A DNA stretch of 12,355 nucleotides. It comes from a bacterium. Its GTDB lineage: Bacteria > Patescibacteriota > Minisyncoccia > Phycocordibacterales > JAUSIJ01. Shown here in pieces: positions 5,181 through 11,661 of the stretch; the stretch's first letter is position 1, and each line of letters begins with the position of its first letter. Both the position numbers and the translations under genes were made by a program. The stretch lies in assembly GCA_030647855.1 (NCBI GenBank), contig JAUSIJ010000003.1, positions 1 to 12,355 of the forward strand, given 5' to 3'. The notes below the pieces were generated by a model. The model saw only the letters and a list, made by a program, of their open reading frames with translations, searched no databases and was not told the DNA's origin.

Positions 5181-5264
5181 TGGGCGAGGAGGGGGTCGAA
5201 CCCTCATGATGTTGCCATCGCGGGATTTTGAGTCCCGTGCGTCTGCCAATTCCGCCACTCGCCC
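5181..5264 (-). tRNA. tRNA-Leu (CAA)
   Basis: An 84-nt class II tRNA. Acceptor stem GGGCGAG/CTCGCCC with discriminator A, anticodon stem CGGGA/TCCCG around CTCAAAA giving anticodon CAA (reads UUG), variable arm hairpin GATG/CATC, and T arm GAGGG/CCCTC around TTCGACC. A36-A37-A38 fits the MiaA recognition rule. CCA is not encoded. It lies one base before the TTG start of miaA and has its own strong promoter. Confidence 0.97.
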
Positions 5265-5276
5265 TAGACACAAGAC

Positions 5277-5305
5277 ATTATATAGTTTTCGATAAAATTT
5301 ACCAA
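5277..5305 (-). promoter_or_regulatory. Promoter of the tRNA-Leu / miaA unit
   Basis: On the minus strand TTGGTA (5300-5305), a 17-base spacer and consensus TATAAT (5277-5282). Transcription should begin about five bases before the mature tRNA. It lies in the 76-base space shared with divergent parB. Confidence 0.8.
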
Positions 5306-5340
5306 TGGAGCTTGCATGTGATAAAATAGGAAAAAATCAT

Positions 5341-6366
5341 ATGTCGCAATTTTACGGAGATTCAATTTTTTGGATTGAGCTTGAGAAGATAAAACCAAAC
5401 CCCTACCAGCCGCGCCACGAGTTTGATGAAGCACGTCTTGAGGATCTGGCCGACTCTATCAGGCAGTATGGTGTGCTGCAGCCGCTTGTTGTCACGAGAA
5501 CAGAAGTACCGAAAGCCGACGGGGGACTCGCGGTAGAATACGAACTTATCTCCGGCGAGCGCCGCCTTCGTGCTTCCAAACTGGTCGGACTTTCAACCGT
5601 GCCCGCCATCATTCGCATCTCAAGCGATGATGCTCGTGTCAAGCTTGAGCTGGCAATAATTGAAAATCTTCAGCGCGAGGATTTGAACCCCGTAGACCGG
5701 GCTCGGGCTTTTGACCGTCTGGTCAGCGAGTTTAACTTCAAGCATAGCCAGATTGCAGAGAAAATCGGCAAGAGCAGAGAATATGTCACCAATAGCTTGC
5801 GGCTTCTCTCCCTGCCGCCGGATATTCTTGATGCGTTAAGTCACGGGAAAATCACTGAAGGCCACTCCCGGCCCCTCATGATGCTCGGCGATCGTCACGA
5901 AGAGCAGAGTACGCTTTTTAAGGAAATCGTCTTCAAAAAATTGACTGTCCGGGAAGCGGAAGCGATTGCGCGAAGAATCGCCTATGACCGAGTACGCAAG
6001 AAAGATCGCGCTTTTGATCCGGAACTTGTAGAACTCGAGGAAAAACTGGTTGAGTCGCTCGGTACTCGCGTGCATATCGAACGCAAAGAAGTCGGGGGCA
6101 AGATCCTCATTGATTTCTTTTCGAACGACGATCTTCGTAGCCTTCTTGATCTCTTAAGCACTAACAAACCAAAAAAGGCTACTGAAATGCTTGAAAACTA
6201 TATCGCAGAGGTTGCGTCCACTGCGGGAGCGGCAACGGCGCCGGCTCCCGAAACGGAGACGGCCGAAGCAGCCCCGCTCGCCCCGCTCGACGACCGCTCG
6301 AAGGAAGACAAGGACAAGGAGTCAACCGACGAAGACCTCTACTCAATCAAAAATTTCTCTATCTAG
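5341..6366 (+). CDS. parB: Chromosome partitioning protein ParB
   Basis: A CTP-dependent DNA clamp that loads at parS sites and works with ParA to segregate the origin region. With the start at 5341 it has 341 residues. Residues 10-52 carry the ParB N-terminal motif (IKPNPYQPR, then LADSIRQYGVLQPLVV). GERRLRA (72-78) is the CTP-binding box. ENLQREDLNPVDRARAF (108-124) is followed by the helix-turn-helix KHSQIAEKIGKSREYV (134-149). The dimerisation domain is at about 240-273 (RVHIERKEVGGKILIDFF). An Ala/Pro/acidic low-complexity tail of about 70 residues follows and ends DLYSIKNFSI. An ATG 12 codons upstream (5305) lies in the tRNA-Leu promoter and adds residues unlike the family, while AGGA nine bases before 5341 gives weak Shine-Dalgarno support. 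No parA or obvious parS is in the window. It converges on rsh, overlapping by 8 bases. Confidence 0.93.
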   Translation: MSQFYGDSIFWIELEKIKPNPYQPRHEFDEARLEDLADSIRQYGVLQPLVVTRTEVPKADGGLAVEYELISGERRLRASKLVGLSTVPAIIRISSDDARVKLELAIIENLQREDLNPVDRARAFDRLVSEFNFKHSQIAEKIGKSREYVTNSLRLLSLPPDILDALSHGKITEGHSRPLMMLGDRHEEQSTLFKEIVFKKLTVREAEAIARRIAYDRVRKKDRAFDPELVELEEKLVESLGTRVHIERKEVGGKILIDFFSNDDLRSLLDLLSTNKPKKATEMLENYIAEVASTAGAATAPAPETETAEAAPLAPLDDRSKEDKDKESTDEDLYSIKNFSI

Positions 6367-7918
6367 TTTTTTTCTTGTTCTTGTTCTTGTTCTTGCTTTT
6401 GCCGCCGGTCTCGCCGAGCACGGAGAGAATATGCTTTTTAGCTTGCGTTGTTTTAGCAAAATCGACCCACTTGCGGCTCGGATGGCTTGAAGTTTTAGTG
6501 ATTATTTCAACGATGTCGCCGTTATGTAGGACGGAATCAAGGGCAACCAGCTTGCGGTTCACTTTGACGCCGAAGATGTGATTGCCGATTTCGGAATGGA
6601 TGGCGTAGGCGAAATCCACCGCCGTCGAGCCGATCGGCAGATCAACAACGTCCCCTTTTGGCGTAAAAACAAATATGCGCTCCTGAAAGAAATCGGTCTT
6701 AAGGTGATCGAGAAATTCCTCGTGAGAAGCTTGCGATTGGTATTCAATGAGCTCTTTTATCCAGCGTGGCACGTCGGAGTAGCGATTTGCACCGGACGAT
6801 TGTCCGAGCGCCTTTGAATCCAATACTTTTTTATCAGGCAGCAGTTTGCCGATCCACAAGAGGTTCGGATTGGTTACTCTTTTTTTGAAGTTGCTTTTGT
6901 AGGAGAGGTGTGATGCGATGCCGTATTCTGCTTCTTGGTGCATCTCGGGGGTCTTGATCTGCACTTCGACGATTCCCCCGTCGCCGGTGAAAATCGTACT
7001 GTGCAGGCTGTGATAGCCGTTCGGTTTAGGGAAGGCGATGTAATCCTTGATTCTTCCCGGCAACGGCCGCCACATGCCGTGGAGGATGCCGAGCACCCTA
7101 TAACAGTCGCTTATGGTCGGCACGATAATGCGAAGGGAGAGGATGTCATAGACTTTGTTAATATCTCCTGCTTTCTTGAGGAGCTTGCGATAAAGACTGT
7201 AGTAGCTTTTAAGGCGGTGTTCAACATGGATCTGCCTCATGTCGGCCTTAGCGAGCGCCTTTTTTATAGACTTCTCGAATTTTTCGAGATGGCGGATACT
7301 TTCCAGATGTTTCTCTTTGACGAGCCTTTTTATCTCGACGTACTCCTTGGGATAGACGTACGGGAAGGCAAGGTTCTCGAGCTCGCGGCTTAATTTGCGC
7401 ATGCCCAGCCGATAGGCGAGCGAAGCATAGATCTCGAGCGTCTCCGCCGCGATTCTTTTTTGCTTGTCTTCCGGTACGTGGCCGATTGTCTTCATGTTGT
7501 GTAGGCGGTCTGCAAGTTTAATGATAAGGACGCGGAGGTCCTGCGACATAGCGACGATAAGTTTTCGCAAACTTTCGTTGTGGCGGTTCGAGCCATGGTA
7601 ACGGAGATTGCCGAGCTTGGTCACACCTTGGACGAGAAATAAAATATCCTTTCCGAATTGTTCCTCGATCTCCTTTTCGCTCACATGGGCATCCTCGAGT
7701 GTGTCGTGGAGAAGGCCGGCGCTTATGGTGAGTGGACCCATGCCGAGCTCGGCGAGAATAACCGCGGTCTCGTACGGGTGAAAAAAATACGGATCTCCGG
7801 AATAGCGGGTGTTGTCCTTATGGACTTTTTCGGCAAAGACATATGCCTTGCCGACCAGATCCTCTTCTTCCTTGGTCAGAGCGGGCAGTTTATCGATGAG
7901 TTCCTTGAGTGAAGCCAT
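6359..7918 (-). CDS. rsh: Bifunctional (p)ppGpp synthetase/hydrolase (RelA/SpoT homologue), short form
   Basis: Makes and breaks the alarmone (p)ppGpp. The hydrolase HD domain (about 20-170) keeps the expected metal and catalytic residues: H47, H71-D72 in LLHDTLED, and D137 in LADRLHNM. The synthetase domain (about 230-345) shows HRLKSYYSLYRK in place of the GRxK motif with Arg and Lys retained, YDILSLRI, the RxKD motif RIKD (289-292) typical of bifunctional enzymes, PKPNGYHSLHST and EVQIKT with E318. A TGS domain follows (about 411-475). The protein ends at 519 residues, without the C-terminal zinc-finger/ACT domains of 700+ residue relatives, and closes with a Lys/Asn run. The ATG at 7918 has no Shine-Dalgarno. 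TATAAT lies seven bases upstream, so the mRNA is probably leaderless. The stop overlaps parB, and no terminator is seen at this end. Confidence 0.95.
   Translation of the reverse strand: MASLKELIDKLPALTKEEEDLVGKAYVFAEKVHKDNTRYSGDPYFFHPYETAVILAELGMGPLTISAGLLHDTLEDAHVSEKEIEEQFGKDILFLVQGVTKLGNLRYHGSNRHNESLRKLIVAMSQDLRVLIIKLADRLHNMKTIGHVPEDKQKRIAAETLEIYASLAYRLGMRKLSRELENLAFPYVYPKEYVEIKRLVKEKHLESIRHLEKFEKSIKKALAKADMRQIHVEHRLKSYYSLYRKLLKKAGDINKVYDILSLRIIVPTISDCYRVLGILHGMWRPLPGRIKDYIAFPKPNGYHSLHSTIFTGDGGIVEVQIKTPEMHQEAEYGIASHLSYKSNFKKRVTNPNLLWIGKLLPDKKVLDSKALGQSSGANRYSDVPRWIKELIEYQSQASHEEFLDHLKTDFFQERIFVFTPKGDVVDLPIGSTAVDFAYAIHSEIGNHIFGVKVNRKLVALDSVLHNGDIVEIITKTSSHPSRKWVDFAKTTQAKKHILSVLGETGGKSKNKNKNKKKTR
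6375..6398. repeat. Hexanucleotide tandem repeat in the 3' end of rsh
   Basis: TTGTTC is repeated three times (6375-6392), flanked by the near copy TTGCTT and a T-rich half copy. On the rsh strand it encodes the Lys-Asn run at the C-terminus. The unit is a multiple of three, so slippage would change tail length without a frameshift. Confidence 0.8.
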
Positions 7919-7925
7919 TGTTTCG

Positions 7926-7955
7926 ATTATATACGGACGGAAGAAAAAAATGCAA
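7926..7955 (-). promoter_or_regulatory. Promoter of rsh, start at or next to the ATG
   Basis: On the minus strand TTGCAT (7950-7955), an 18-base spacer and consensus TATAAT (7926-7931). Only seven bases separate the -10 from the ATG at 7918, leaving no room for a Shine-Dalgarno. The -35 begins two bases from the topA terminator. Confidence 0.7.
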
Positions 7956-7957
7956 TG

Positions 7958-7998
7958 AAAAAAGGCGTCCGCATGCCGTTGGCAGCGGACGCCTTTTT
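7958..7998 (-). terminator. Strong intrinsic terminator after topA
   Basis: A 14-bp perfect stem (7959-7972 with 7985-7998) whose arms include A5/T5 ends, capped by a further TGCC/GGCA pairing. On the minus strand it ends in T6. It starts five bases after the topA stop. It is near symmetrical, so it could stop transcription from either side. Confidence 0.92.
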
Positions 7999-8003
7999 CC
8001 TCG

Positions 8004-10205
8004 TTACACCTTTATTTTATGGGGATTATGATTGGGACAGGTTTTGTCGCTACAGCGTTCGGGAATTGTTTTTGTTCCTTGCATCATAAGCGCTCCGCAG
8101 ACGCCGTTCTCGCGGACATACGCGCACAGTTTGCCGGTTGGTTTTGCTTTGATGGCGTGCCGGCACTTGGGATAATTGGAACAGCTGTAAAATACGCCAT
8201 AACGCCCGCGTCGCTCGACCATTTCGCCCGTTTTGCACACCGGACACGCCACTCCGGTCGAGGCCCTTTTCTCGCTCTCCTCGTCTTTTTTCACAAATTT
8301 GCATTTTGGATAGTTTGAGCAGGCCACAAAACGTCCGAAACGTCCGTCGCGTTCTATGAGCTTGCCTCCGCACTCGGGGCACGCCTCTCCGGTTTCTTTG
8401 GGTCCCTCAAGTTCGAGGCCGTCAATGGTACGGGCTCCCACGCAGTCGGGGAATCGGGCGCAGCTTAAAAATTTGCCGGTTCGGCCGAGTTTTATTACCA
8501 TCGGTCCACCGCAAATAGGACATTTAAATTTGGGATCGGCCTCGCCAAGCGTAGTTATCTTATCAATTGATTCCTTCGACTGGACGTCTTTAGTGAAAGG
8601 TCCGTAGAATTCTTTGAGCGTTTTAGCGTACTCCCGTTCGCCCCGCGCTATTTCATCGAGTTCATTTTCCATTTCGGCGGTAAAGGTATCGCTCACGTAT
8701 TTCATAAAGTTATTTTCGAGAAAGGTGCTGACCACCTCGCCGGTATCGGTCGGTTTGAGCGAACGGTTGATCTTTTCCACGTAGCCGCGCTCGCTAAGCG
8801 TTCGGAGGATGGTGGCGTAGGTTGAAGGACGTCCGATACCGCGCTTTTCAAGTTCTTTGACCAGTCCCGCTTCGGTGTAGCGGGGTGGCGGCTGTGTCTC
8901 GCGACCTTCGCTTCCGATATCTATGAGCGAGAGATTCTCTCCTTGGGCGACCTTGGGTAACTCGACATCTTCACCACGCGCGGCCGGATCCGCCTTGAGC
9001 CATCCATCAAATATTACACGGGAACCATTGGCGGCGAAGTCGGGGATGTTGCTTTCCACGTTGGCGGAAATTTTGGTACGCAGCATTTGCGCGTCGCTCA
9101 TTTGGGACGCCACGGTTCTCTGCCAGATCAGCCGATAGAGCCGCTTTTGCTCCTCGGTCACTCCGGCGGTTTCGACTTCTATATGGCTCGGACGAATTGC
9201 TTCGTGAGCCTCTTGGGCGTTTTTACTTTTTTTCTTGAATGTGCGCGGCGAAAGATACTTCTCTCCGTAGCGCTTTTCTATGGTTGCGAAAATTTGTTTC
9301 TGGGCGCCGGCGCCGAGATTGGTGCTATCCGTGCGCATATAGCTGATATGCCCCGCTTCGTAGAGGCGCTGAGCGATAGACATGGTTTTCGATGGCGAAT
9401 AGCCTAGCCGGCTTGAGGCGGCCTGCTGAAGGGTAGAGGTGATAAATGGCGCTCGAGGCGAGCGCCGCACCTCCGTTTCACTGACATCTTTCACTTTCCA
9501 CGAACCCTTTTTCCCCTCGGCAAGAATTCGCTCTACCTCTTTTTCGTCACGAGGCTCGATCGAGCAGGTGAGGGTGAATTTCTCCTTTTTACCCGTTTCA
9601 ACTTCGGCCGTGATAATCCAGAATTTTTCCGGCGTGAAAGCTTTTATCTCGCGCTCCCGTTCGACAATGATACGCAGGGCTGGGGACTGAACGCGCCCCG
9701 CCGAAAGGCCGTAGCGGACTTTCTTCCAGATGAGGCCCGAGAGATCATACCCTACAAGGCGATCAAGCACGCGGCGCGCCTCTTGGGCGCGCCGCAGATC
9801 GTTATCAATTGCGCGCGGGTGTTTGAGCGCTTCCTCAACCGCCTCTTTGGTGATCTCGTGAAAAACGATGCGCTTCGGTTTCTTTAAATTAATTGCCTCG
9901 GCAATGTGCCAGGCGATAGCTTCGCCCTCACGGTCGGGATCGGTAGCGAGTATCACTTCGCTCGCGTTCTTGGCGAGCTTGGCTAGTTCCTCTACTACTT
10001 TTTCTTTTCCCTTGACGATTTCGTAGTGTGGCTCGAAGTCTGCCTCGATGTCTATCGCTTTTTTATTGTTTTTTGGCAGATCGCGAATATGTCCGACTGA
10101 AGCGCGTACCGTAAATTTATCGCCCGGCAGACCGCTCAAATATTTAGAAATTGTTTTCGCTTTTGCCGGCGACTCTACAATGAGTAATCTTTTCTCTGCA
10201 GCCAT
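8004..10205 (-). CDS. topA: DNA topoisomerase I (type IA)
   Basis: Relaxes negative supercoils by a single-strand break and passage. The 733-residue protein has the TOPRIM domain (LLIVESPAKAKTI from residue 7, with E11, and the metal motif ATDPDREGE with D89, D91, E93), the gate domains with the active-site tyrosine Y289 in GHISYMRTDS, the QEAHEAIRP motif and the RGIGRPSTYATI motif near 454. The C-terminus holds zinc ribbons at about 561-587, 608-634 and 653-680, each with four Cys. A fourth ribbon at about 693-722 is of looser spacing (CAYVRENGVC then CSDKTC). Start is the ATG at 10205. No Shine-Dalgarno is seen, and a TATAGT -10 candidate (10220-10225, minus) lies 14 bases upstream without a clear -35. 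A strong terminator follows. dprA lies upstream on the same strand, but with 566 bases between them. Confidence 0.97.
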   Translation of the reverse strand: MAAEKRLLIVESPAKAKTISKYLSGLPGDKFTVRASVGHIRDLPKNNKKAIDIEADFEPHYEIVKGKEKVVEELAKLAKNASEVILATDPDREGEAIAWHIAEAINLKKPKRIVFHEITKEAVEEALKHPRAIDNDLRRAQEARRVLDRLVGYDLSGLIWKKVRYGLSAGRVQSPALRIIVEREREIKAFTPEKFWIITAEVETGKKEKFTLTCSIEPRDEKEVERILAEGKKGSWKVKDVSETEVRRSPRAPFITSTLQQAASSRLGYSPSKTMSIAQRLYEAGHISYMRTDSTNLGAGAQKQIFATIEKRYGEKYLSPRTFKKKSKNAQEAHEAIRPSHIEVETAGVTEEQKRLYRLIWQRTVASQMSDAQMLRTKISANVESNIPDFAANGSRVIFDGWLKADPAARGEDVELPKVAQGENLSLIDIGSEGRETQPPPRYTEAGLVKELEKRGIGRPSTYATILRTLSERGYVEKINRSLKPTDTGEVVSTFLENNFMKYVSDTFTAEMENELDEIARGEREYAKTLKEFYGPFTKDVQSKESIDKITTLGEADPKFKCPICGGPMVIKLGRTGKFLSCARFPDCVGARTIDGLELEGPKETGEACPECGGKLIERDGRFGRFVACSNYPKCKFVKKDEESEKRASTGVACPVCKTGEMVERRGRYGVFYSCSNYPKCRHAIKAKPTGKLCAYVRENGVCGALMMQGTKTIPERCSDKTCPNHNPHKIKV

Positions 10206-10252
10206 TGAGGTTAACTATTACTATAAAAGAAAAAATTAAGCAAATAATGCTC

Positions 10253-10384
10253 GGAGTGTGCTTGGGAAAAGCACGGATAAATTCTTGCCCGCTTCGCCAA
10301 AGCTCCAGCGAGGCGAGCTAGAATTTTCCTCGAGCTCGCGCCGACGCGCTCACTAGTCTTTCCCCAAGTATACTCCTCGCTGGA
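10253..10384 (+). other. Inverted-repeat region, candidate structured RNA of unknown class
   Basis: This is the core of the 316-base stretch 10206-10521 that holds no protein gene I can support. A 14-bp helix forms between 10253-10266 and 10363-10376, with two G-T pairs on the + strand, extended past a one-base bulge by AAAG/CTTT (10268-10271 with 10358-10361). Inside is a 7-bp hairpin GCGAGCT/AGCTCGC (10313-10319, 10333-10339). An alternative exact 10-bp helix, 10304-10313 with 10375-10384, would compete with the outer helix. The G-T pairs are stable only in + strand RNA, which favours + transcription, but no good promoter is seen just upstream. A near-direct repeat (13 bases, one mismatch) occurs at 10347-10359 and 10444-10456. 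I see no RNase P, SRP, tmRNA or 6S signature. Confidence 0.4.
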
Positions 10385-10434
10385 CGGCAATAGCAGACGA
10401 GAGTCTCTTGGAAACAAACGCCTCGCTTGGGTGG

Positions 10435-10461
10435 AAAAAAGATCGCTCGCTAGTCTCGATC
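10435..10461 (-). terminator. Weak terminator-like hairpin on the minus strand
   Basis: On the minus strand GATCG (10457-10461), an 11-base loop and CGATC (10441-10445) are followed by T6 (10440-10435). The stem has only five pairs. It could stop read-through from dprA before topA. Confidence 0.3.
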
Positions 10462-10470
10462 CGTCGGTAG

Positions 10471-10499
10471 TTGACAAACGTAAATTAATCATTTATTTT
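10471..10499 (+). promoter_or_regulatory. Sigma70-type promoter of the small membrane peptide gene
   Basis: Consensus TTGACA (10471-10476), a 17-base spacer and TATTTT (10494-10499, 4 of 6). Expected start near 10506, directly before the Shine-Dalgarno AAAGGAG at 10508-10514. Confidence 0.7.
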
Positions 10500-10521
10500 C
10501 TGGATAGAAAGGAGCCAAAAG

Positions 10522-10617
10522 ATGTTGAAGGAACTAATCATTCTCACTGGATGCTTGGTAGCCGTGGTCTTCGGTTTGTTGGGCTTTATGACCGCAAGAC
10601 ATGGTTGTTATCGCTGA
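10522..10617 (+). CDS. Small single-span membrane peptide, 31 residues, family unknown
   Basis: I do not recognise it. The product begins MLKELIILTGCLVAVV, continues with a hydrophobic stretch to about residue 23 and ends with a short basic tail (TARHGCYR). This is a single transmembrane helix of about 19 residues with a charged residue on each side. The signals are unusually complete for so short a gene: consensus -35 with 17-base spacing, Shine-Dalgarno AAAGGAG seven bases before ATG, TGA stop, and an intrinsic terminator 130 bases on. LTGC at residues 8-11 fits a lipobox pattern, but the hydrophobic part lies after the Cys, so a lipoprotein is less likely than a membrane peptide. The 128 bases between its stop and the terminator hold no further gene I can support and may be an untranslated 3' region. 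Possible roles include a membrane-protein accessory peptide or a type I toxin-like peptide; both are inference. It sits opposite to topA and dprA. Confidence 0.6.
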   Translation: MLKELIILTGCLVAVVFGLLGFMTARHGCYR

Positions 10618-10745
10618 AGTGTGTGGTGTTGGATGGTCGCAACCTTAGGCCACTAGGAGTAGGGCTGTTTGCAATCATTTACTATCCAGTACCACTTGGT
10701 TAATTCGGCTTTCCATGCCTATATAAAATCCGTAGCTGCTTCAAA

Positions 10746-10773
10746 CTCCAGGCACTTTGCTTGGGGTTTTTTT
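10746..10773 (+). terminator. Intrinsic terminator of the small membrane peptide gene
   Basis: CTCCAGGC (10746-10753) pairs with GCTTGGGG (10759-10766) through eight pairs including two G-T pairs, with a 5-base loop, followed by T7 (10767-10773). The G-T pairs and the T run make it functional only on the + strand. Its last bases overlap the dprA stop codon. Confidence 0.82.
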
Positions 10774-11632
10774 ATACAAGGCGAATTTCGCCGCCCATCT
10801 CTTTGATGAGACCCTTGATTTCAAGATACATAAGGACGCTGTTAGCTTTGGCGGCAGGCCAGCCAAGTTCGAGGATAAGCAGGTCGCGCTCGATCGGCCG
10901 AGCGAGGCGCGAGATTACCTTTTTTTCTTCATCGGTGCAGTCGTCATATTTTCTAGTGTCCGGAGTAGGATTCTCAAACTCAAAGCCGAACGCCTCGAGG
11001 ACTTCTTCGCCTTTTGTGATGGGGGTGGCACCAAGCCGGATAAGCATATTCGGTCCCTCGGAAGTCTGTGAGAAGATCGGCCCCGGAACTGCGAAGACGT
11101 CTCGGTTGTAATCGGTCGCTAAGCGCGAGGTGATCAGTGTCCCCGACCGCTTAAGTGCCTCAATTATAAGGGTGGCATGGGAAAGTCCCGCCATGATGCG
11201 ATTGCGCTGTGGAAAACTCCAGTTGGTCGCCCTGAAATCATTGGGAAATTCCGAAAGGAGCGCCCCGCCCCGTTCAAGGATTTTACGGGCGAGCGGGACA
11301 TTTGTCGCTGGATAGAGCACTTCTTCGCCGAGTCCCGAACCTGGCACGGCAACGGTTGCGAGGCCGGCGTCGAGGGCGGCTTTGTGCGCTATGGCATCAA
11401 TGCCGAGCGCTAAGCCGGACACGATGGTGATTGGGAAACCTCGCAGTGCCCCGATTATCGACTGGCAGGCTTCTTTGCCGTAGCTTGAGTGTTTGCGCGA
11501 GCCGACCACGCAGAGATATTTTTCGGTAACGGGGAAATTGCCCTGAATAAAAAGCTCCTCCGGCGGATCGGGGATTTCGCGTAAAAGCGGTGGGAAATCT
11601 TTAGGACCGATTTTTCTAATTTCGTTTGCCAA
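10772..11632 (-). CDS. dprA: DNA processing protein DprA (Smf)
   Basis: Binds incoming single-stranded DNA and loads RecA during natural transformation. At 286 residues it has the extended Rossmann fold with VVGSRKHSSYG (42-52), SGLALGIDAIAH (72-83), the AVPGSGLGEEVLYP segment (95-108), LLSEFP, FPQRNRIMAGLS (140-151) and the SGTLITSRLATDYNRDVFAVPG segment. A C-terminal DprA-type winged helix (about 232-286) follows, and the N-terminal SAM-like domain is absent. The start is TTG at 11632. GGAAAGG lies just upstream, but only two bases away, so Shine-Dalgarno spacing is poor. The 29 bases to the divergent serS must hold both control regions. Downstream it is cut off from topA by the oppositely oriented peptide gene. 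DprA is common in Patescibacteria and is thought to serve DNA uptake. Confidence 0.96.
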   Translation of the reverse strand: MANEIRKIGPKDFPPLLREIPDPPEELFIQGNFPVTEKYLCVVGSRKHSSYGKEACQSIIGALRGFPITIVSGLALGIDAIAHKAALDAGLATVAVPGSGLGEEVLYPATNVPLARKILERGGALLSEFPNDFRATNWSFPQRNRIMAGLSHATLIIEALKRSGTLITSRLATDYNRDVFAVPGPIFSQTSEGPNMLIRLGATPITKGEEVLEAFGFEFENPTPDTRKYDDCTDEEKKVISRLARPIERDLLILELGWPAAKANSVLMYLEIKGLIKEMGGEIRLV

Positions 11633-11661
11633 AGCCTTTCCGATAATAGTACCATTACCGT
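11633..11661. promoter_or_regulatory. 29-base divergent control region of dprA and serS
   Basis: GATAAT (11642-11647, 5 of 6) on + lies 14 bases before the serS ATG. On the minus strand TACTAT (11648-11653) lies upstream of the dprA TTG. No -35 stands out for either, and any -35 must lie inside the opposing gene. Both messages would have very short leaders. Confidence 0.4.

Noticed and set aside
6935..7393. 152-codon plus-strand ORF
   Set aside because: Antisense shadow of the rsh synthetase region.
10253..10384. Known RNAs (6S, RNase P, tmRNA) as identity of the structured region
   Set aside because: None of their conserved sequence blocks is present, and size and layout do not fit.
10211..10492. 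93-codon minus-strand ORF
   Set aside because: No Shine-Dalgarno. It is built on low-complexity inverted repeats, and the + strand RNA structure explains the region better.
10431..10703. 90-codon plus-strand ORF
   Set aside because: Its start lies upstream of the promoter at 10471-10499, and its frame differs from the well-signalled 31-codon gene.
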